From: DATFVA01 sp963800255
Lineage (GTDB): Bacteria; Bacteroidota; Ignavibacteria; Ignavibacteriales; Ignavibacteriaceae
DNA: 64,000 nucleotides
Reading direction: 5' to 3'
Assembly (NCBI GenBank): GCA_963800255.1
Contig: CAWDAK010000009.1
Span: forward strand, 372,001-436,000
The notes under the pieces are model-generated. The model was not told the DNA's origin and ran no database searches. It was given only the letters and a program-made list of their open reading frames with translations. Both the position numbers and the translations under genes were made by a program. Below, one piece after another: positions 1 through 8,723 of this stretch; within the stretch, counting starts at the first letter, position 1, and each line of letters begins with the position of its first letter.

Positions 1-1175
1 AATTTCCTATTTATTTGGACAACCAGGCCACTACCCCTCTTGATCCGGAAGTTCTGGAAGCCATGCTCCCCTGGTTAACAGATAAATTCGGAAATGCGGC
101 AAGCCGTGACCATTCATACGGATGGGAAGCTGAAAGTGCCGTGAAACTTTCCAGAAAGAAAATAGCTGAATTTATAGGCGCAGAACCCGCTGAAATAGTG
201 TTTACAAGCGGAGCTACAGAATCAATTAACCTTGCACATTTCGGTATTGCAGAAAGCTATGGATCGCGGGGCGGTCATATAATCACCTCCCCGGTTGAAC
301 ATAACGCTGTACTAGATTCCCTGAATTCCCTCGAGAAAAAAGGTTTTGAGATAACAGTGCTTCCGGTTGACAGCTGCGGAAGGATTCAACCGCGAAACGT
401 GGAAAAAGCTATCAGGAAGGATACTATTCTTGTTTCTATAATGAGTGCCAATAATGAAATTGGAAATATATACGATGTTGAAAATATAGGAAAAATTTGC
501 AAAGATCATGGAGTTATATTCCATACTGATGCATCTCAGGCAATTGGTAAAATTTCTTTTAGTGCGGGAAATGCTGATCTTGTGTCTTTTTCTGCTCATA
601 AGATTTATGGACCTAAAGGAATAGGTGCGCTCTACATCAGAAACAAAGTTCCAAAAACAAGGTTAACACCTATAATTTTGGGAGGAGGACATGAAAACGG
701 ACTACGGTCAGGTACTTTGAATGTACCCGGGATAGTTGGTTTTGGTAAAGCCCTGGAAATTGCTGCTAAGAAATTTGAAACGGATTACACCAGAATTGCA
801 TCATATAGATCAAGAATGCTTAAACGGTTTACAGACGATATCGGAAACGTCAGGTTGAATGGTGATCCTGATAACCATATCCCAAACAATTTAAATATAT
901 GTTTTGAAGGTGTAAGGTCAGACAAATTTATAATGAACATGAGGAATATAGCAGTAAGTACCGGGTCGGCATGTACATCTGCATCGCTAAAACCCAGTCA
1001 CGTACTCAGTGCAATAGGGCTCAGCGATGATCTTGCTAAGTCTTCCGTGAGATTCGGACCCGGAAGATTTAATACAGACGAGGAAATTGAGTATGTTATT
1101 GACGAAGTTATTAAAACAGTTAACAGACTGAGAGAAAATTCTGTCTATAACTTACAGGAAAATACTAAACACTAA
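1..1175 (+). CDS. iscS: Cysteine desulfurase, IscS/NifS type (5' end outside window)
   Basis: PLP-dependent enzyme that removes sulfur from cysteine as an enzyme-bound persulfide for Fe-S cluster and thio-cofactor synthesis; cytoplasmic. The PLP lysine lies in SFSAHKIYGP (codon at 600-602). The persulfide cysteine lies in STGSACTSASL, the IscS form of the active-site loop. The substrate-binding TSGATESINLA block is near the N-terminus. The reading frame is open to the left edge and gives FPIYLDNQATTP, the usual IscS beginning, so the TTG at 15 is an internal leucine codon and the true start lies just outside. Length of about 390 residues fits the family. It starts a same-strand run with a small unknown gene 16 nt downstream, then an IscA-type carrier. 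Confidence 0.95.
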   Translation, partial: FPIYLDNQATTPLDPEVLEAMLPWLTDKFGNAASRDHSYGWEAESAVKLSRKKIAEFIGAEPAEIVFTSGATESINLAHFGIAESYGSRGGHIITSPVEHNAVLDSLNSLEKKGFEITVLPVDSCGRIQPRNVEKAIRKDTILVSIMSANNEIGNIYDVENIGKICKDHGVIFHTDASQAIGKISFSAGNADLVSFSAHKIYGPKGIGALYIRNKVPKTRLTPIILGGGHENGLRSGTLNVPGIVGFGKALEIAAKKFETDYTRIASYRSRMLKRFTDDIGNVRLNGDPDNHIPNNLNICFEGVRSDKFIMNMRNIAVSTGSACTSASLKPSHVLSAIGLSDDLAKSSVRFGPGRFNTDEEIEYVIDEVIKTVNRLRENSVYNLQENTKH

Positions 1176-1191
1176 ACAAAGGATTAATATA

Positions 1192-1500
1192 ATGCTCCGG
1201 GGAAAATTAAACGAATATTTCAGCCTGCTTAAAATTGAAGACAAACAGTTTCTAAGCTTTCTTAAAGCCAGGTACCCTCTGTTCCACAGATCGAACTTTT
1301 TTTACAGGGACTTCCAGTATGGAATAAGAAAATATCTTGAACTTAAAGGAAAAGATGTATCCTATGCTGACGGAGATAAATTAGCAAAAGAATTAGCGGG
1401 ACACTTTGAGAAGCAGGATATTTTCATACCGGTTGGCAACCAGGGTTGGACCGTGAATTACCCGGAATTTGTGACGACTACCCCAGGTGATCCATTATAG
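1192..1500 (+). CDS. Small conserved-looking protein of unknown function between iscS and iscA
   Basis: A 102-residue soluble protein with no signal peptide or membrane segment. I do not recognise a family. It is rich in aromatic and charged residues, with a helical-looking first half (residues 1-70) and a short tail ending TTTPGDPL. AAAGGA lies about 10 nt before the ATG. It is only 16 nt after the cysteine desulfurase and 62 nt before the IscA-type gene, so it probably belongs to the same transcript and may act in sulfur or Fe-S handling; that role is inferred from position only. It has no cysteine, so it cannot be a sulfur carrier or Fe-S protein by itself. Confidence 0.7.
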   Translation: MLRGKLNEYFSLLKIEDKQFLSFLKARYPLFHRSNFFYRDFQYGIRKYLELKGKDVSYADGDKLAKELAGHFEKQDIFIPVGNQGWTVNYPEFVTTTPGDPL

Positions 1501-1562
1501 GTATCCTAAATTTAAATACTAAATTAAAAAATTCATTTTAGTAAATTCAATGGGAATTAAAG

Positions 1563-1913
1563 ATGTCAGATATTAAAATTGAAAACGATATAAATATAAC
1601 TGAAAAAGCAGCTAAAGAAGTAGCTCAGATAAGAAATGAGAATAATATCCCTTTAGGTTATGGATTAAGGGTCGGGGTTAAAGGTGGAGGATGCTCCGGA
1701 TTGACCTATACTCTGGGATTTGATGCTGAAGCTAAAGAAGGAGATACCGTTATAGAAGATAAGGGGATAAAACTGTTCATTGACGGTAAGAGTCTATTCT
1801 ACCTGTCAGGAACTGTACTCGACTTTTCTGACGGTCTGAATGGTAAAGGATTTGTTTTCAATAACCCGAATGCGACGAAAACCTGCGGATGCGGAGAATC
1901 CTTCGGGGTTTAA
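1563..1913 (+). CDS. Iron-sulfur cluster assembly carrier, HesB/IscA/ErpA family
   Basis: A-type carrier that binds Fe or an Fe-S cluster and passes it to apoproteins. The three invariant cysteines are present: Cys44 in GGGCSGLTY, and Cys108 and Cys110 in the C-terminal CGCGESF. The length (116 residues) is typical. I leave the symbol blank because IscA, SufA and ErpA cannot be separated by eye. It follows cysteine desulfurase and a small unknown gene on the same strand, which supports a compact Fe-S assembly operon; no IscU/SufU scaffold is visible inside the window. sodA follows after 51 nt. Confidence 0.93.
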   Translation: MSDIKIENDINITEKAAKEVAQIRNENNIPLGYGLRVGVKGGGCSGLTYTLGFDAEAKEGDTVIEDKGIKLFIDGKSLFYLSGTVLDFSDGLNGKGFVFNNPNATKTCGCGESFGV

Positions 1914-1964
1914 CATTAAGATATTTAAATCTACATTCATTAAATAAACCTGGAGGTTAAATAC

Positions 1965-2573
1965 ATGGGAAAATTTGAATTGCCGAAGTTACCTTATGGC
2001 TATGACGCACTTGAACCCTATATTGACAAAACAACGATGGAGATCCATTACACAAAGCATCACAATGGCTACGTAACAAAGCTGAATGATGCTGTTGCAG
2101 GAACAGATCTGGAGAACAAATCTCTGGAAGATATTCTGAAAAACGCATCAAAACACCCGGTGGGTGTAAGGAATAACGGAGGCGGACATTATAACCATTC
2201 CTTATTCTGGACTATTATGAAAAAAGACGGAGGAGGTTTTCCGAAGGGAGATCTCGAGAGTGCGATAAATTCTTCGTTCGGATCGTTTGAGGAATTTAAG
2301 AACAAGTTTTCAAATGCTGCAGCTACAAGGTTCGGCTCAGGCTGGGCATGGCTCATCGTGCAGGATGGCAAGCTGGCTATAACATCAACTGCCAACCAGG
2401 ACAATCCGATTATGGATGTGGCCGAAGAAAAAGGAACACCAATATTGGGACTCGATGTGTGGGAGCATGCATACTATTTGAAATATCAGAACCGTCGTCC
2501 CGAATATATTGATAACTGGTGGAACGTTATTAACTGGGATGAAGTTGTCAGAAGATTTAAAGAAGCAAAATAA
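1965..2573 (+). CDS. sodA: Superoxide dismutase, manganese type
   Basis: Converts superoxide to hydrogen peroxide and oxygen. The four metal ligands are visible: His28 (MEIHYTKHH), His78 (GGHYNHSLFW), Asp164 and His168 (LDVWEHAYY). The GGGH block and the outer-sphere glutamine in STANQD (Gln145) are features of the Mn form rather than the Fe form. No signal peptide is present, so it is cytoplasmic. A GGAGG Shine-Dalgarno lies at 1951-1955, about 9 nt before ATG. Placement after Fe-S assembly genes links it to oxidative-stress protection of clusters. A strong hairpin terminator follows immediately, so the transcript probably ends here. Confidence 0.96.
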   Translation: MGKFELPKLPYGYDALEPYIDKTTMEIHYTKHHNGYVTKLNDAVAGTDLENKSLEDILKNASKHPVGVRNNGGGHYNHSLFWTIMKKDGGGFPKGDLESAINSSFGSFEEFKNKFSNAAATRFGSGWAWLIVQDGKLAITSTANQDNPIMDVAEEKGTPILGLDVWEHAYYLKYQNRRPEYIDNWWNVINWDEVVRRFKEAK

Positions 2574-2584
2574 GAAAGTTAACT

Positions 2585-2613
2585 GAGGCGGAAGAAATTC
2601 CGCCTCTTTTTTT
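2585..2613 (+). terminator. Rho-independent terminator after sodA
   Basis: Perfect 9-bp stem (GAGGCGGAA with TTCCGCCTC), 4-nt GAAA loop, then a run of seven T. It ends the iscS-iscA-sodA run on the + strand. It ends only 4 nt before the ATG of the next gene, so that gene can hardly share this transcript unless its mRNA begins inside the terminator or comes from read-through. Confidence 0.9.
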
Positions 2614-2617
2614 ATAA

Positions 2618-3250
2618 ATGTATATGCTAAAAAGAATTTCTTTATTTCCGTTAAATATTGTAGTATTTCCGGCTTCCAAATACCCTCTTCATATCTTTGA
2701 GGAGAAGTATAAAAAAATGATTAATAGGTGTCTCTCAGAAAAAACAGGCTTCGGAATAGTTACCAAAATCGATAATGAACTGGCAAAAATCGGCAGTTAT
2801 GTAGCAATAGATGACATACTCCAGAAATTTGATAACGGAGAGATGGATATCTCTGTCGTGGGCAAAGGACGTTTTTTCATCGACAATGTTTCGTCTCACG
2901 CTGACAAGTACCTTGTTGCGGACGTTTCAGAGTACGAAGATTTTACATCTGAGGTAAGTCCCTCACTTTTGGAACAACTCCAGCAGTCCTTCGAAAGGAT
3001 CATAGAAAAAACTAATTTCCAGTTGGAGGAAGCATTCTGGAGAAACTATGAAGAAACAGGTTTGAAATCATTTAAACTTGCTGAAAAGTCGGGCCTCTCA
3101 CTCCAGCAGCAGCAATCGCTCTTAACGTTACGGGATGAAAATGAAAGGGTGAGTTACCTGATTGAACATTATGAAAATCTTGAGAAACAAATCTCAGAAT
3201 CCACAACAATCCGTAGCATCATAATGAGCGACGGATACATTAACAATTGA
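2618..3250 (+). CDS. LON peptidase substrate-binding (N-terminal) domain protein
   Basis: A stand-alone protein of the Lon N-terminal (LON_substr_bdg/PUA-like) family, about 210 residues, without ATPase or protease domains. The start is characteristic: ISLFPLNIVVFP followed by PLHIFEEKYKKMI, as in the substrate-recognition domain of Lon. The second half (residues 120-200) is helical, as in Lon. Its biochemical role is not well established; a protein-quality-control or adaptor role is only inferred. The start could be ATG 2618 or ATG 2624. Neither has a Shine-Dalgarno, because the preceding bases are the terminator of sodA. It converges with atpC. Confidence 0.85.
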   Translation: MYMLKRISLFPLNIVVFPASKYPLHIFEEKYKKMINRCLSEKTGFGIVTKIDNELAKIGSYVAIDDILQKFDNGEMDISVVGKGRFFIDNVSSHADKYLVADVSEYEDFTSEVSPSLLEQLQQSFERIIEKTNFQLEEAFWRNYEETGLKSFKLAEKSGLSLQQQQSLLTLRDENERVSYLIEHYENLEKQISESTTIRSIIMSDGYINN

Positions 3251-3278
3251 AAATTTAACTTAAAGAATTAAGAGGCTG

Positions 3279-3698
3279 TCAGGCTCCCGCTCTTATATAT
3301 TTTTCCACAAGTCTGAGCCTGTTAATGGCGCGTTTTAAGGCATTCTCAGCTCTCTCAACATCCGTAGTATCAGTCTTATGAGTAAGTCTGTCTTCCGCCC
3401 TTTCTTTTGCGCTCCTGGCTCTTTCCACATCAATATCCTTTATCTCCTCGAGTGAATCGGCAAGAACGAGAACATGATTATCGAGCACTTCAACAGTACC
3501 CCCGCCTGTGGCATAGGTTGTCTGGCTGCTATCCGGAAGAACAACTTTAACCTCACCGACTTCAAACGCACTCATCAGCGGAGCGTGGTTCTTAAGCACC
3601 TGGAAGCTTCCTTCCGTACCCGGCACCGTAACCGACTGCACCTCGCCATTAAATTTAATTTTATTCGGGGTTATTATTTCAAGGGTCAAAGATGCCAT
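3279..3698 (-). CDS. atpC: F1 ATP synthase epsilon subunit
   Basis: Central-stalk subunit that couples rotation to catalysis and can inhibit ATP hydrolysis. The N-terminal beta-sandwich shows LEIITPNKIKFNGEV, VTVPGTEGSFQVLKNHAPL and GGGTVEVLDNHVLVLAD. The C-terminal helical hairpin (residues about 88-135, alternating charged residues) is present, so this is a full-length 139-residue form. The gene starts 3 nt after the atpD stop and is co-transcribed with it. As in other Chlorobi/Bacteroidota, the atpD-atpC pair stands apart from the other ATP synthase genes. Confidence 0.95.
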   Translation of the reverse strand: MASLTLEIITPNKIKFNGEVQSVTVPGTEGSFQVLKNHAPLMSAFEVGEVKVVLPDSSQTTYATGGGTVEVLDNHVLVLADSLEEIKDIDVERARSAKERAEDRLTHKTDTTDVERAENALKRAINRLRLVEKYIRAGA

Positions 3699-3700
3699 AA

Positions 3701-5110
3701 TTAGCTCATTTTCTTCGCTTTTTCTACGGCTTCTTCAATCGTTCCAACGTACATAAAAGCCGATTCAGGAAGATCATCATGCTTTCCATCAATAATTTCT
3801 CTAAAGCTCCTTATAGTATCCTCAAGCTTAACGTATTTGCCTTTGAATCCGGTGAACTGCTCTGCAACGTGGAAAGGCTGGCTGAAGAATCTCTGGATTC
3901 TTCTGGCTCTTCTAACCGTAATTTTATCTTCGTCAGAAAGTTCGTCCATTCCAAGAATGTTAATAATATCCTGAAGGTCCTTATACTGCTGAAGGATCTC
4001 TTTACATAGACGTGCAACATCGTAATGCTCATTTCCAAGAATACCCGGATCCATAATTCTGGAAGTTGAATCAAGGGGATCTACAGCAGGATAGATTCCA
4101 AGCTCAGATATCTGGCGGCTTAATGTTGTTGTTGCATCAAGGTGAGCAAACGCAGCTGCAGGAGCGGGATCGGTTAAATCGTCAGCAGGAACGTAAATAG
4201 CCTGAATTGAAGTAATAGATCCTTTATTGGTAGAAGTAATTCTCTCCTGAAGTGCACCCATCTCAGTCGCAAGGTTCGGCTGGTATCCTACAGCAGAAGG
4301 CATACGACCAAGAAGTGCTGATACCTCTGAACCTGCCTGAGTAAAACGGAATATATTATCGATAAAGAGGAGTACGTCTCTTCCCTCTTCGTCCCTGAAA
4401 TATTCAGAAACCGTTAAAGCTGTAAGTGCTACTCTTAATCTTGCTCCCGGGGGTTCATTCATCTGTCCAAATACGAGTGAAGTTTTTTCAAGTACTCCTG
4501 ATTCTTTCATTTCACGCCACAGGTCATTTCCTTCACGGGTACGTTCACCAACACCCGCAAATACAGAATAACCGCCATGTTCCTGGGCGATATTGTGAAT
4601 GAGTTCCTGAATAATAACTGTTTTTCCCACACCGGCACCGCCGAATAATCCTGTCTTTCCGCCCTTTGAATAAGGTTCGATCAGGTCAATAACCTTAATA
4701 CCGGTCTCAAAAATTTCCTGTTGAGTAGTAAGGTCTTTGAATGCGGGAGCAGGACGATGGATAGGATATTTTTTTTCAGCTTTAATCTCACCTTCAGCAT
4801 CAATTGCTTTACCTATAACATTTATTAGTCTGCCCAGAGTGGCAGGCCCTACCGGTACAGAAATAGGCTCACCTGTATCATATGCCTCCATTCCCCTGAC
4901 CAGGCCGTCAGTGGAATCCATTGCAACCGCCCGTACCCTGTCCTCGCCGAGATGCTGCTGAACTTCAGCAATAAGATTGTTTTCTTCACCTTCGGTAGTA
5001 GTTCGGGGAATTCTGATAGAATTATAAATGCTGGGGAGATGACCGTTTTCAAATTCAACATCGATAACAGGACCAATAACCTGTATGATTTTGCCTATAG
5101 CTTCACTCAT
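3701..5110 (-). CDS. atpD: F1 ATP synthase beta subunit
   Basis: Catalytic nucleotide-binding subunit of F1, 469 residues, full length. The Walker A loop GGAGVGKT is at residues 157-164, the catalytic glutamate is in GVGERTREGNDL (Glu189), and the Walker B stretch is LLFIDNIFRFTQAG. The PSAVGYQPNLATEMG and ALTVSEYFRDEEG blocks are also present. The first gene of a two-gene atpD-atpC unit; the alpha, gamma, delta and Fo genes are not in the window. A 129-bp inverted-repeat element upstream separates it from the surface-protein operon on the same strand. Confidence 0.98.
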   Translation of the reverse strand: MSEAIGKIIQVIGPVIDVEFENGHLPSIYNSIRIPRTTTEGEENNLIAEVQQHLGEDRVRAVAMDSTDGLVRGMEAYDTGEPISVPVGPATLGRLINVIGKAIDAEGEIKAEKKYPIHRPAPAFKDLTTQQEIFETGIKVIDLIEPYSKGGKTGLFGGAGVGKTVIIQELIHNIAQEHGGYSVFAGVGERTREGNDLWREMKESGVLEKTSLVFGQMNEPPGARLRVALTALTVSEYFRDEEGRDVLLFIDNIFRFTQAGSEVSALLGRMPSAVGYQPNLATEMGALQERITSTNKGSITSIQAIYVPADDLTDPAPAAAFAHLDATTTLSRQISELGIYPAVDPLDSTSRIMDPGILGNEHYDVARLCKEILQQYKDLQDIINILGMDELSDEDKITVRRARRIQRFFSQPFHVAEQFTGFKGKYVKLEDTIRSFREIIDGKHDDLPESAFMYVGTIEEAVEKAKKMS

Positions 5111-5206
5111 TATTATTCCTTATTCTTAGAAATTTAGTCTACAAATTTAAGGATTTGACCAAGATTTTACAAATAAAAACTGTATACAGAAATCAGCTTG
5201 TAAACT

Positions 5207-5335
5207 AAAAAGAGGCTGTCTCAAAGGTTCAATATTGTCAACCTGAACTGGTTTCAGATTCTAATCCCGATTCAAAATCGAATAATCAGATTCCGAAATA
5301 AATTCGGAATGACACTTATGAGACAGCCTCTTTTT
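5207..5335. repeat. 129-bp inverted-repeat element (REP/BIME- or MITE-like, doubles as terminator)
   Basis: Perfect 17-bp terminal inverted repeats (AAAAAGAGGCTGTCTCA at 5207-5223, its complement at 5319-5335) enclose about 95 bp. Inside are two head-to-head copies of a degenerate motif: 5237-5262 (GTCAACCTGAACTGG...) and the inverted copy 5288-5313 (ending ATTCGGAATGAC). The second is itself a near palindrome. A related copy lies at 49955-49990. The stem followed by T-runs on both strands could also act as a bidirectional terminator for the gene ending at 5350. No transposase is present. Confidence 0.7.
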
Positions 5336-5349
5336 ATAAAAATTCCGTA

Positions 5350-7650
5350 TTATTTAAGCAGCATCAGTTTTTTGGCAGCGATTAAGCCTCCGGCCTTTAT
5401 GCGGTAGATATAAATACCGCTGGCAAGGTTCCCTGCATTAAAATCGACATCTACAATACCTGCAGGTGCCACCCTGTCAAACAGGGTCATTACTTCCCTT
5501 CCCAGCATATCATATACCTTCAGCTCAACCTTCTCAGTTACAGGAACCTGGAATCTAATTGTAGTAACCGGATTAAAGGGATTAGGATAATTCTGGTATA
5601 GTGAAAAGTTTATGTTCTTTATACTGTTATCTTCAACAGAAACAGGAACTATAAATTCACCTGTGCCGCCAGCATCATTATATCTTTTCTTAAATTCCTG
5701 CATGTACTGGTTGGCTATATTGAGGTCCTGTATAATCAGGGTATTCTCATCATTATCATTCTCCGCAGCTGAAGACCAGTTATGCGAACCGGTTATTACA
5801 GAAGGTGAACTTTCGGGCAGTGATGCATCCACTATTCCGTATTTGTGGTGAAGAGTAGGAGATGGATTATGCCACATATCTGCATAAGCAGCAAGGTTAT
5901 CAAATTCTGATCCCGTAGTATTAATCTGATCAACAACGCCCTTAATATCTGTTATCCCGGCATTGTAGCGGGAATGAATCGCCGATTCGATATCATCTCT
6001 TGTAATGACGTAAAGCGCCATATAAATACTCTGATCAGCAGAGTTAATTGTGCTTATTATTTTTCCTGTTGTTCCGTCAGAAGGACTGAAGTAGAGCTGG
6101 ATATCGCGTCCGCCTATATTAAAAAAGTGCGGAGTGTTATCTGTTTTCTGGCTTCCGAATTTAGCATTGAAAGGATCGGGAATATCATTATTACTGCCCC
6201 ACATCTCTTCAAACTCTGTCTGGTATGCTGCAGTTATGGCAGGGTCATTTATTTCAACTACGTTGTTCTTCCAGGTTAGTTCTGTAGAAGTTACATTCCA
6301 CGAACCCGTCCATAGCCAGTCATTGGTAGCTACCGTATCACGCGCATCAAATATGAAAAACTTATTGTGCATAATGCCGTTTAGATTGGAAGGACGCTGG
6401 CTCATCAAAATTCCTGCATTAAGCAGAGCCTGCATACTGTTTTGTATCGTCCTGTTATCATAAACTACTCTTACTTTAACACCGCGGCTCTTAGCAAGAA
6501 TCAGGGCATCTGCAACTTCCTGCATACCAAAGAAACTGTATAATGCAAGATCTATTGAATAGTTTGCCTCATTTATTCTGTGAATAAGGAGGGCTTTAAA
6601 GTCCCTATCTCCTTGTGCGGAATTTCCGGGAAGAGCCACAGTAGTATCAACCGGGAAATTAAAATATACGTGCATAGCACCAATACTTGTATCGTTTGAT
6701 GCAGTAGTTACATTCTGGAGTGAACTTTCACTTCTGCCCGCAGCATTATCTGATACGGCCTTGAAATAATATTGTGTAAAAGGCTGCAAACCCGTAACCG
6801 GAACTACATGAGAAGTAGAATCATCATTGATGACAACAGAATCCATTTCAAGAGCAGGTGTCAAACCATATTTTACCTGGCTGTTGCCGTTCCTCGCGGT
6901 ATTGAAGTACACTGTAAAAGAAGAGGTATCAATATTTGAGGCAAAGACGGGGTTAAGTATTAATGGTGCTCCGTCATCAACAATGTCTCCAATGAAACGA
7001 GGAAGCAGCTGGTAGCCGGTGCTGTAAGGAGGAGAATTATCATACTGCTCCAGCACACCAATGATATCAACTTCGCCCGAGGGGATAGCTGTGCCTATAA
7101 TAGTTGTCACGTCATTGTCTATCCGGAGTTCAGAAGTTCCTGTAGCGTCGGTAATAGGGTAATTTGTACCGCCTGCAAAATTTCCTGTTCCTGAAATTGT
7201 AACATTGTTTAAACGAATAAGTTTGCCTTCGTATGCCTCAATACCATTCCATTCCTGTGTTAAAACATCATTTACGGTGATTACCTCTGGCTCTACCTGG
7301 TTGACGGATGAAATAATATTAAATGAGGCTCCGGGTTCAGAAAAACTCATTTCTGCAAGACCATTGTACTGAGTAAGTACCGCTGTTACTATTACCGAAT
7401 CACCAATATTAACGCCCGTTGGGAAACCCGGTCCATACACACACATTCCTGCCGTGTTGTCCTGTATAGAGGCCGCTCCGGTAGTTCCAAACTGGCTGGA
7501 GGAGGTAACAACGCCTGAAACCGTAACTGATTGTCCCAGCAACTGAGGTGATCCATTTGAATCGTTAATCCTTATATCTGAAATGGGCACCTGGGAATAA
7601 AGGAAAGTTGTAAAAAATAGTAATGAAAAAGTAACCGCATTTTTGATCAT
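5350..7650 (-). CDS. Secreted phospholipase-D-family protein with OB-fold, FnIII and T9SS sorting domains
   Basis: Signal peptide at residues 1-20. Residues 21-225 resemble the paired OB-fold modules of bacterial extracellular nucleases (VTVSGVVTSSS, SIQDNTAGMCVYGP). A fibronectin type III-like domain is at 232-320. Two PLD catalytic halves follow, with HxKx4D motifs at His428/Lys430/Asp435 and His601/Lys603/Asp608, each followed by a TGSWN or TGSHNWS block. The last 80 residues are a T9SS type A sorting domain (NYPNPFNP, ending KKLMLLK). It is therefore probably a cell-surface phosphodiesterase acting on phospholipid or nucleic acid; the OB-folds favour a nuclease, but the substrate is inferred. 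The start overlaps the upstream NHL gene by 4 nt (ATGA), and this is the last gene of the operon. Confidence 0.88.
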   Translation of the reverse strand: MIKNAVTFSLLFFTTFLYSQVPISDIRINDSNGSPQLLGQSVTVSGVVTSSSQFGTTGAASIQDNTAGMCVYGPGFPTGVNIGDSVIVTAVLTQYNGLAEMSFSEPGASFNIISSVNQVEPEVITVNDVLTQEWNGIEAYEGKLIRLNNVTISGTGNFAGGTNYPITDATGTSELRIDNDVTTIIGTAIPSGEVDIIGVLEQYDNSPPYSTGYQLLPRFIGDIVDDGAPLILNPVFASNIDTSSFTVYFNTARNGNSQVKYGLTPALEMDSVVINDDSTSHVVPVTGLQPFTQYYFKAVSDNAAGRSESSLQNVTTASNDTSIGAMHVYFNFPVDTTVALPGNSAQGDRDFKALLIHRINEANYSIDLALYSFFGMQEVADALILAKSRGVKVRVVYDNRTIQNSMQALLNAGILMSQRPSNLNGIMHNKFFIFDARDTVATNDWLWTGSWNVTSTELTWKNNVVEINDPAITAAYQTEFEEMWGSNNDIPDPFNAKFGSQKTDNTPHFFNIGGRDIQLYFSPSDGTTGKIISTINSADQSIYMALYVITRDDIESAIHSRYNAGITDIKGVVDQINTTGSEFDNLAAYADMWHNPSPTLHHKYGIVDASLPESSPSVITGSHNWSSAAENDNDENTLIIQDLNIANQYMQEFKKRYNDAGGTGEFIVPVSVEDNSIKNINFSLYQNYPNPFNPVTTIRFQVPVTEKVELKVYDMLGREVMTLFDRVAPAGIVDVDFNAGNLASGIYIYRIKAGGLIAAKKLMLLK

Positions 7651-8723
7651 TGTATATCCGTTGATAATATGAATCTCAATATTCTGTTATTCCCCGAATC
7701 CGCTACGTATAAAGTTCTGTCAAAGAATGCTACTCCATGCGGCTGGTTAAAAATATCCGTGCCGCCAAATGACTGTAGTTCGTTTCCGAACGCATTAAAC
7801 TTATAAACACTATCCTTAGCTGCATCTACTATAAAAATATTTCCCGAAGCATCAATTGTACATCCTTCCGGCTGAACAAACCTGTTTGGCCTGGCGAATG
7901 CAACGCTATCCCCCGGCTCAAATTTGGTTACATATTTTTCATCCAGGTTGGTAACTACATAATTCCACTGCTGTGCTCTGAAGTTGGTAGTTCCAGTCAG
8001 CGTTACAACAACATCTATGTTTCGTTTATCGAATGATGCCAGCGAACTAATTCCGTTAGCAGTTACAAATCCCGAGCTTACGGCTTCAATATTGGGAACC
8101 CTTCCAATGAGGGTGTCACCCTCACCACCTCCGTACCTCGATTTTGGAACAAACATAAGGATGGAATTATCGGGATCAAAGTAACTGCTATTATCAGGCC
8201 CTGTTCTGGCAACATAAACCATATTATTATAAAAAGTAGTTACTGCTGTGTATTTTCTATCCGGTTTACTAAGATCAGACGCGCGAGGCAGTAAGCGTAC
8301 AGGCACCGCTTCCGAAATCCGGTTTCCCACTACGAACATGTCTATCCTGTAAACTGCACTGAAAGTTTGCCCCAGGGTATCGAATTCAGCACACACGAAC
8401 AGATTCAGCCTGAAATCCTGTGCAATAGCAATTGGTTTTTGAAGTGCTAAAGAACCGAGCACCTGGCCTGCAACGTTCATCATTACCACGCGGTCGTTGT
8501 CTGTGTCTGCCACGTATATGAACTGATCACGACCGATATAAACATCCTGCGGGTTATTAAAGCCTCCCCATACAGGATTCAGCTGCACATAAACAGTATC
8601 TCCCCCTATATTTCCATTTCCTGAATTCGGGGCTACAAGATTTTCTGTGTTAAACTTCCGGTCGCATCCCTGAAAAAGGATGAATATTGATATTAAAAGC
8701 AGAGAGATTCTTTTCATTGTCAT
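7647..8723 (-). CDS. NHL-repeat beta-propeller lipoprotein
   Basis: Lipoprotein signal with lipobox LFQGC (Cys at about residue 20), so it is membrane-anchored on the periplasmic or outer surface. The mature protein has NHL-type repeats: NPQDVYIGRDQFIYVADTDN, QPEGCTIDASGNIFIVDA and QPHGVAFFDRTLYVADSGNN. This indicates a six-bladed propeller usually used for protein or ligand binding. About 358 residues. The ATG overlaps the TGA of the upstream PorV/PorQ-like gene (ATGA), and its own end overlaps the PLD gene by 4 nt, so it is translationally coupled on both sides. Specific function unknown; a binding or scaffold partner of the neighbouring receptor is inferred. Confidence 0.85.
   Translation of the reverse strand: MTMKRISLLLISIFILFQGCDRKFNTENLVAPNSGNGNIGGDTVYVQLNPVWGGFNNPQDVYIGRDQFIYVADTDNDRVVMMNVAGQVLGSLALQKPIAIAQDFRLNLFVCAEFDTLGQTFSAVYRIDMFVVGNRISEAVPVRLLPRASDLSKPDRKYTAVTTFYNNMVYVARTGPDNSSYFDPDNSILMFVPKSRYGGGEGDTLIGRVPNIEAVSSGFVTANGISSLASFDKRNIDVVVTLTGTTNFRAQQWNYVVTNLDEKYVTKFEPGDSVAFARPNRFVQPEGCTIDASGNIFIVDAAKDSVYKFNAFGNELQSFGGTDIFNQPHGVAFFDRTLYVADSGNNRILRFILSTDIQ

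Noticed and set aside
15..17. TTG as start of cysteine desulfurase
   Set aside because: Residues before it (FPIY) match the conserved N-terminus of IscS, so the start is outside the window.
5207..5335. Complete insertion sequence
   Set aside because: No transposase frame fits in 129 bp; only the repeat ends and REP-like interior are seen.
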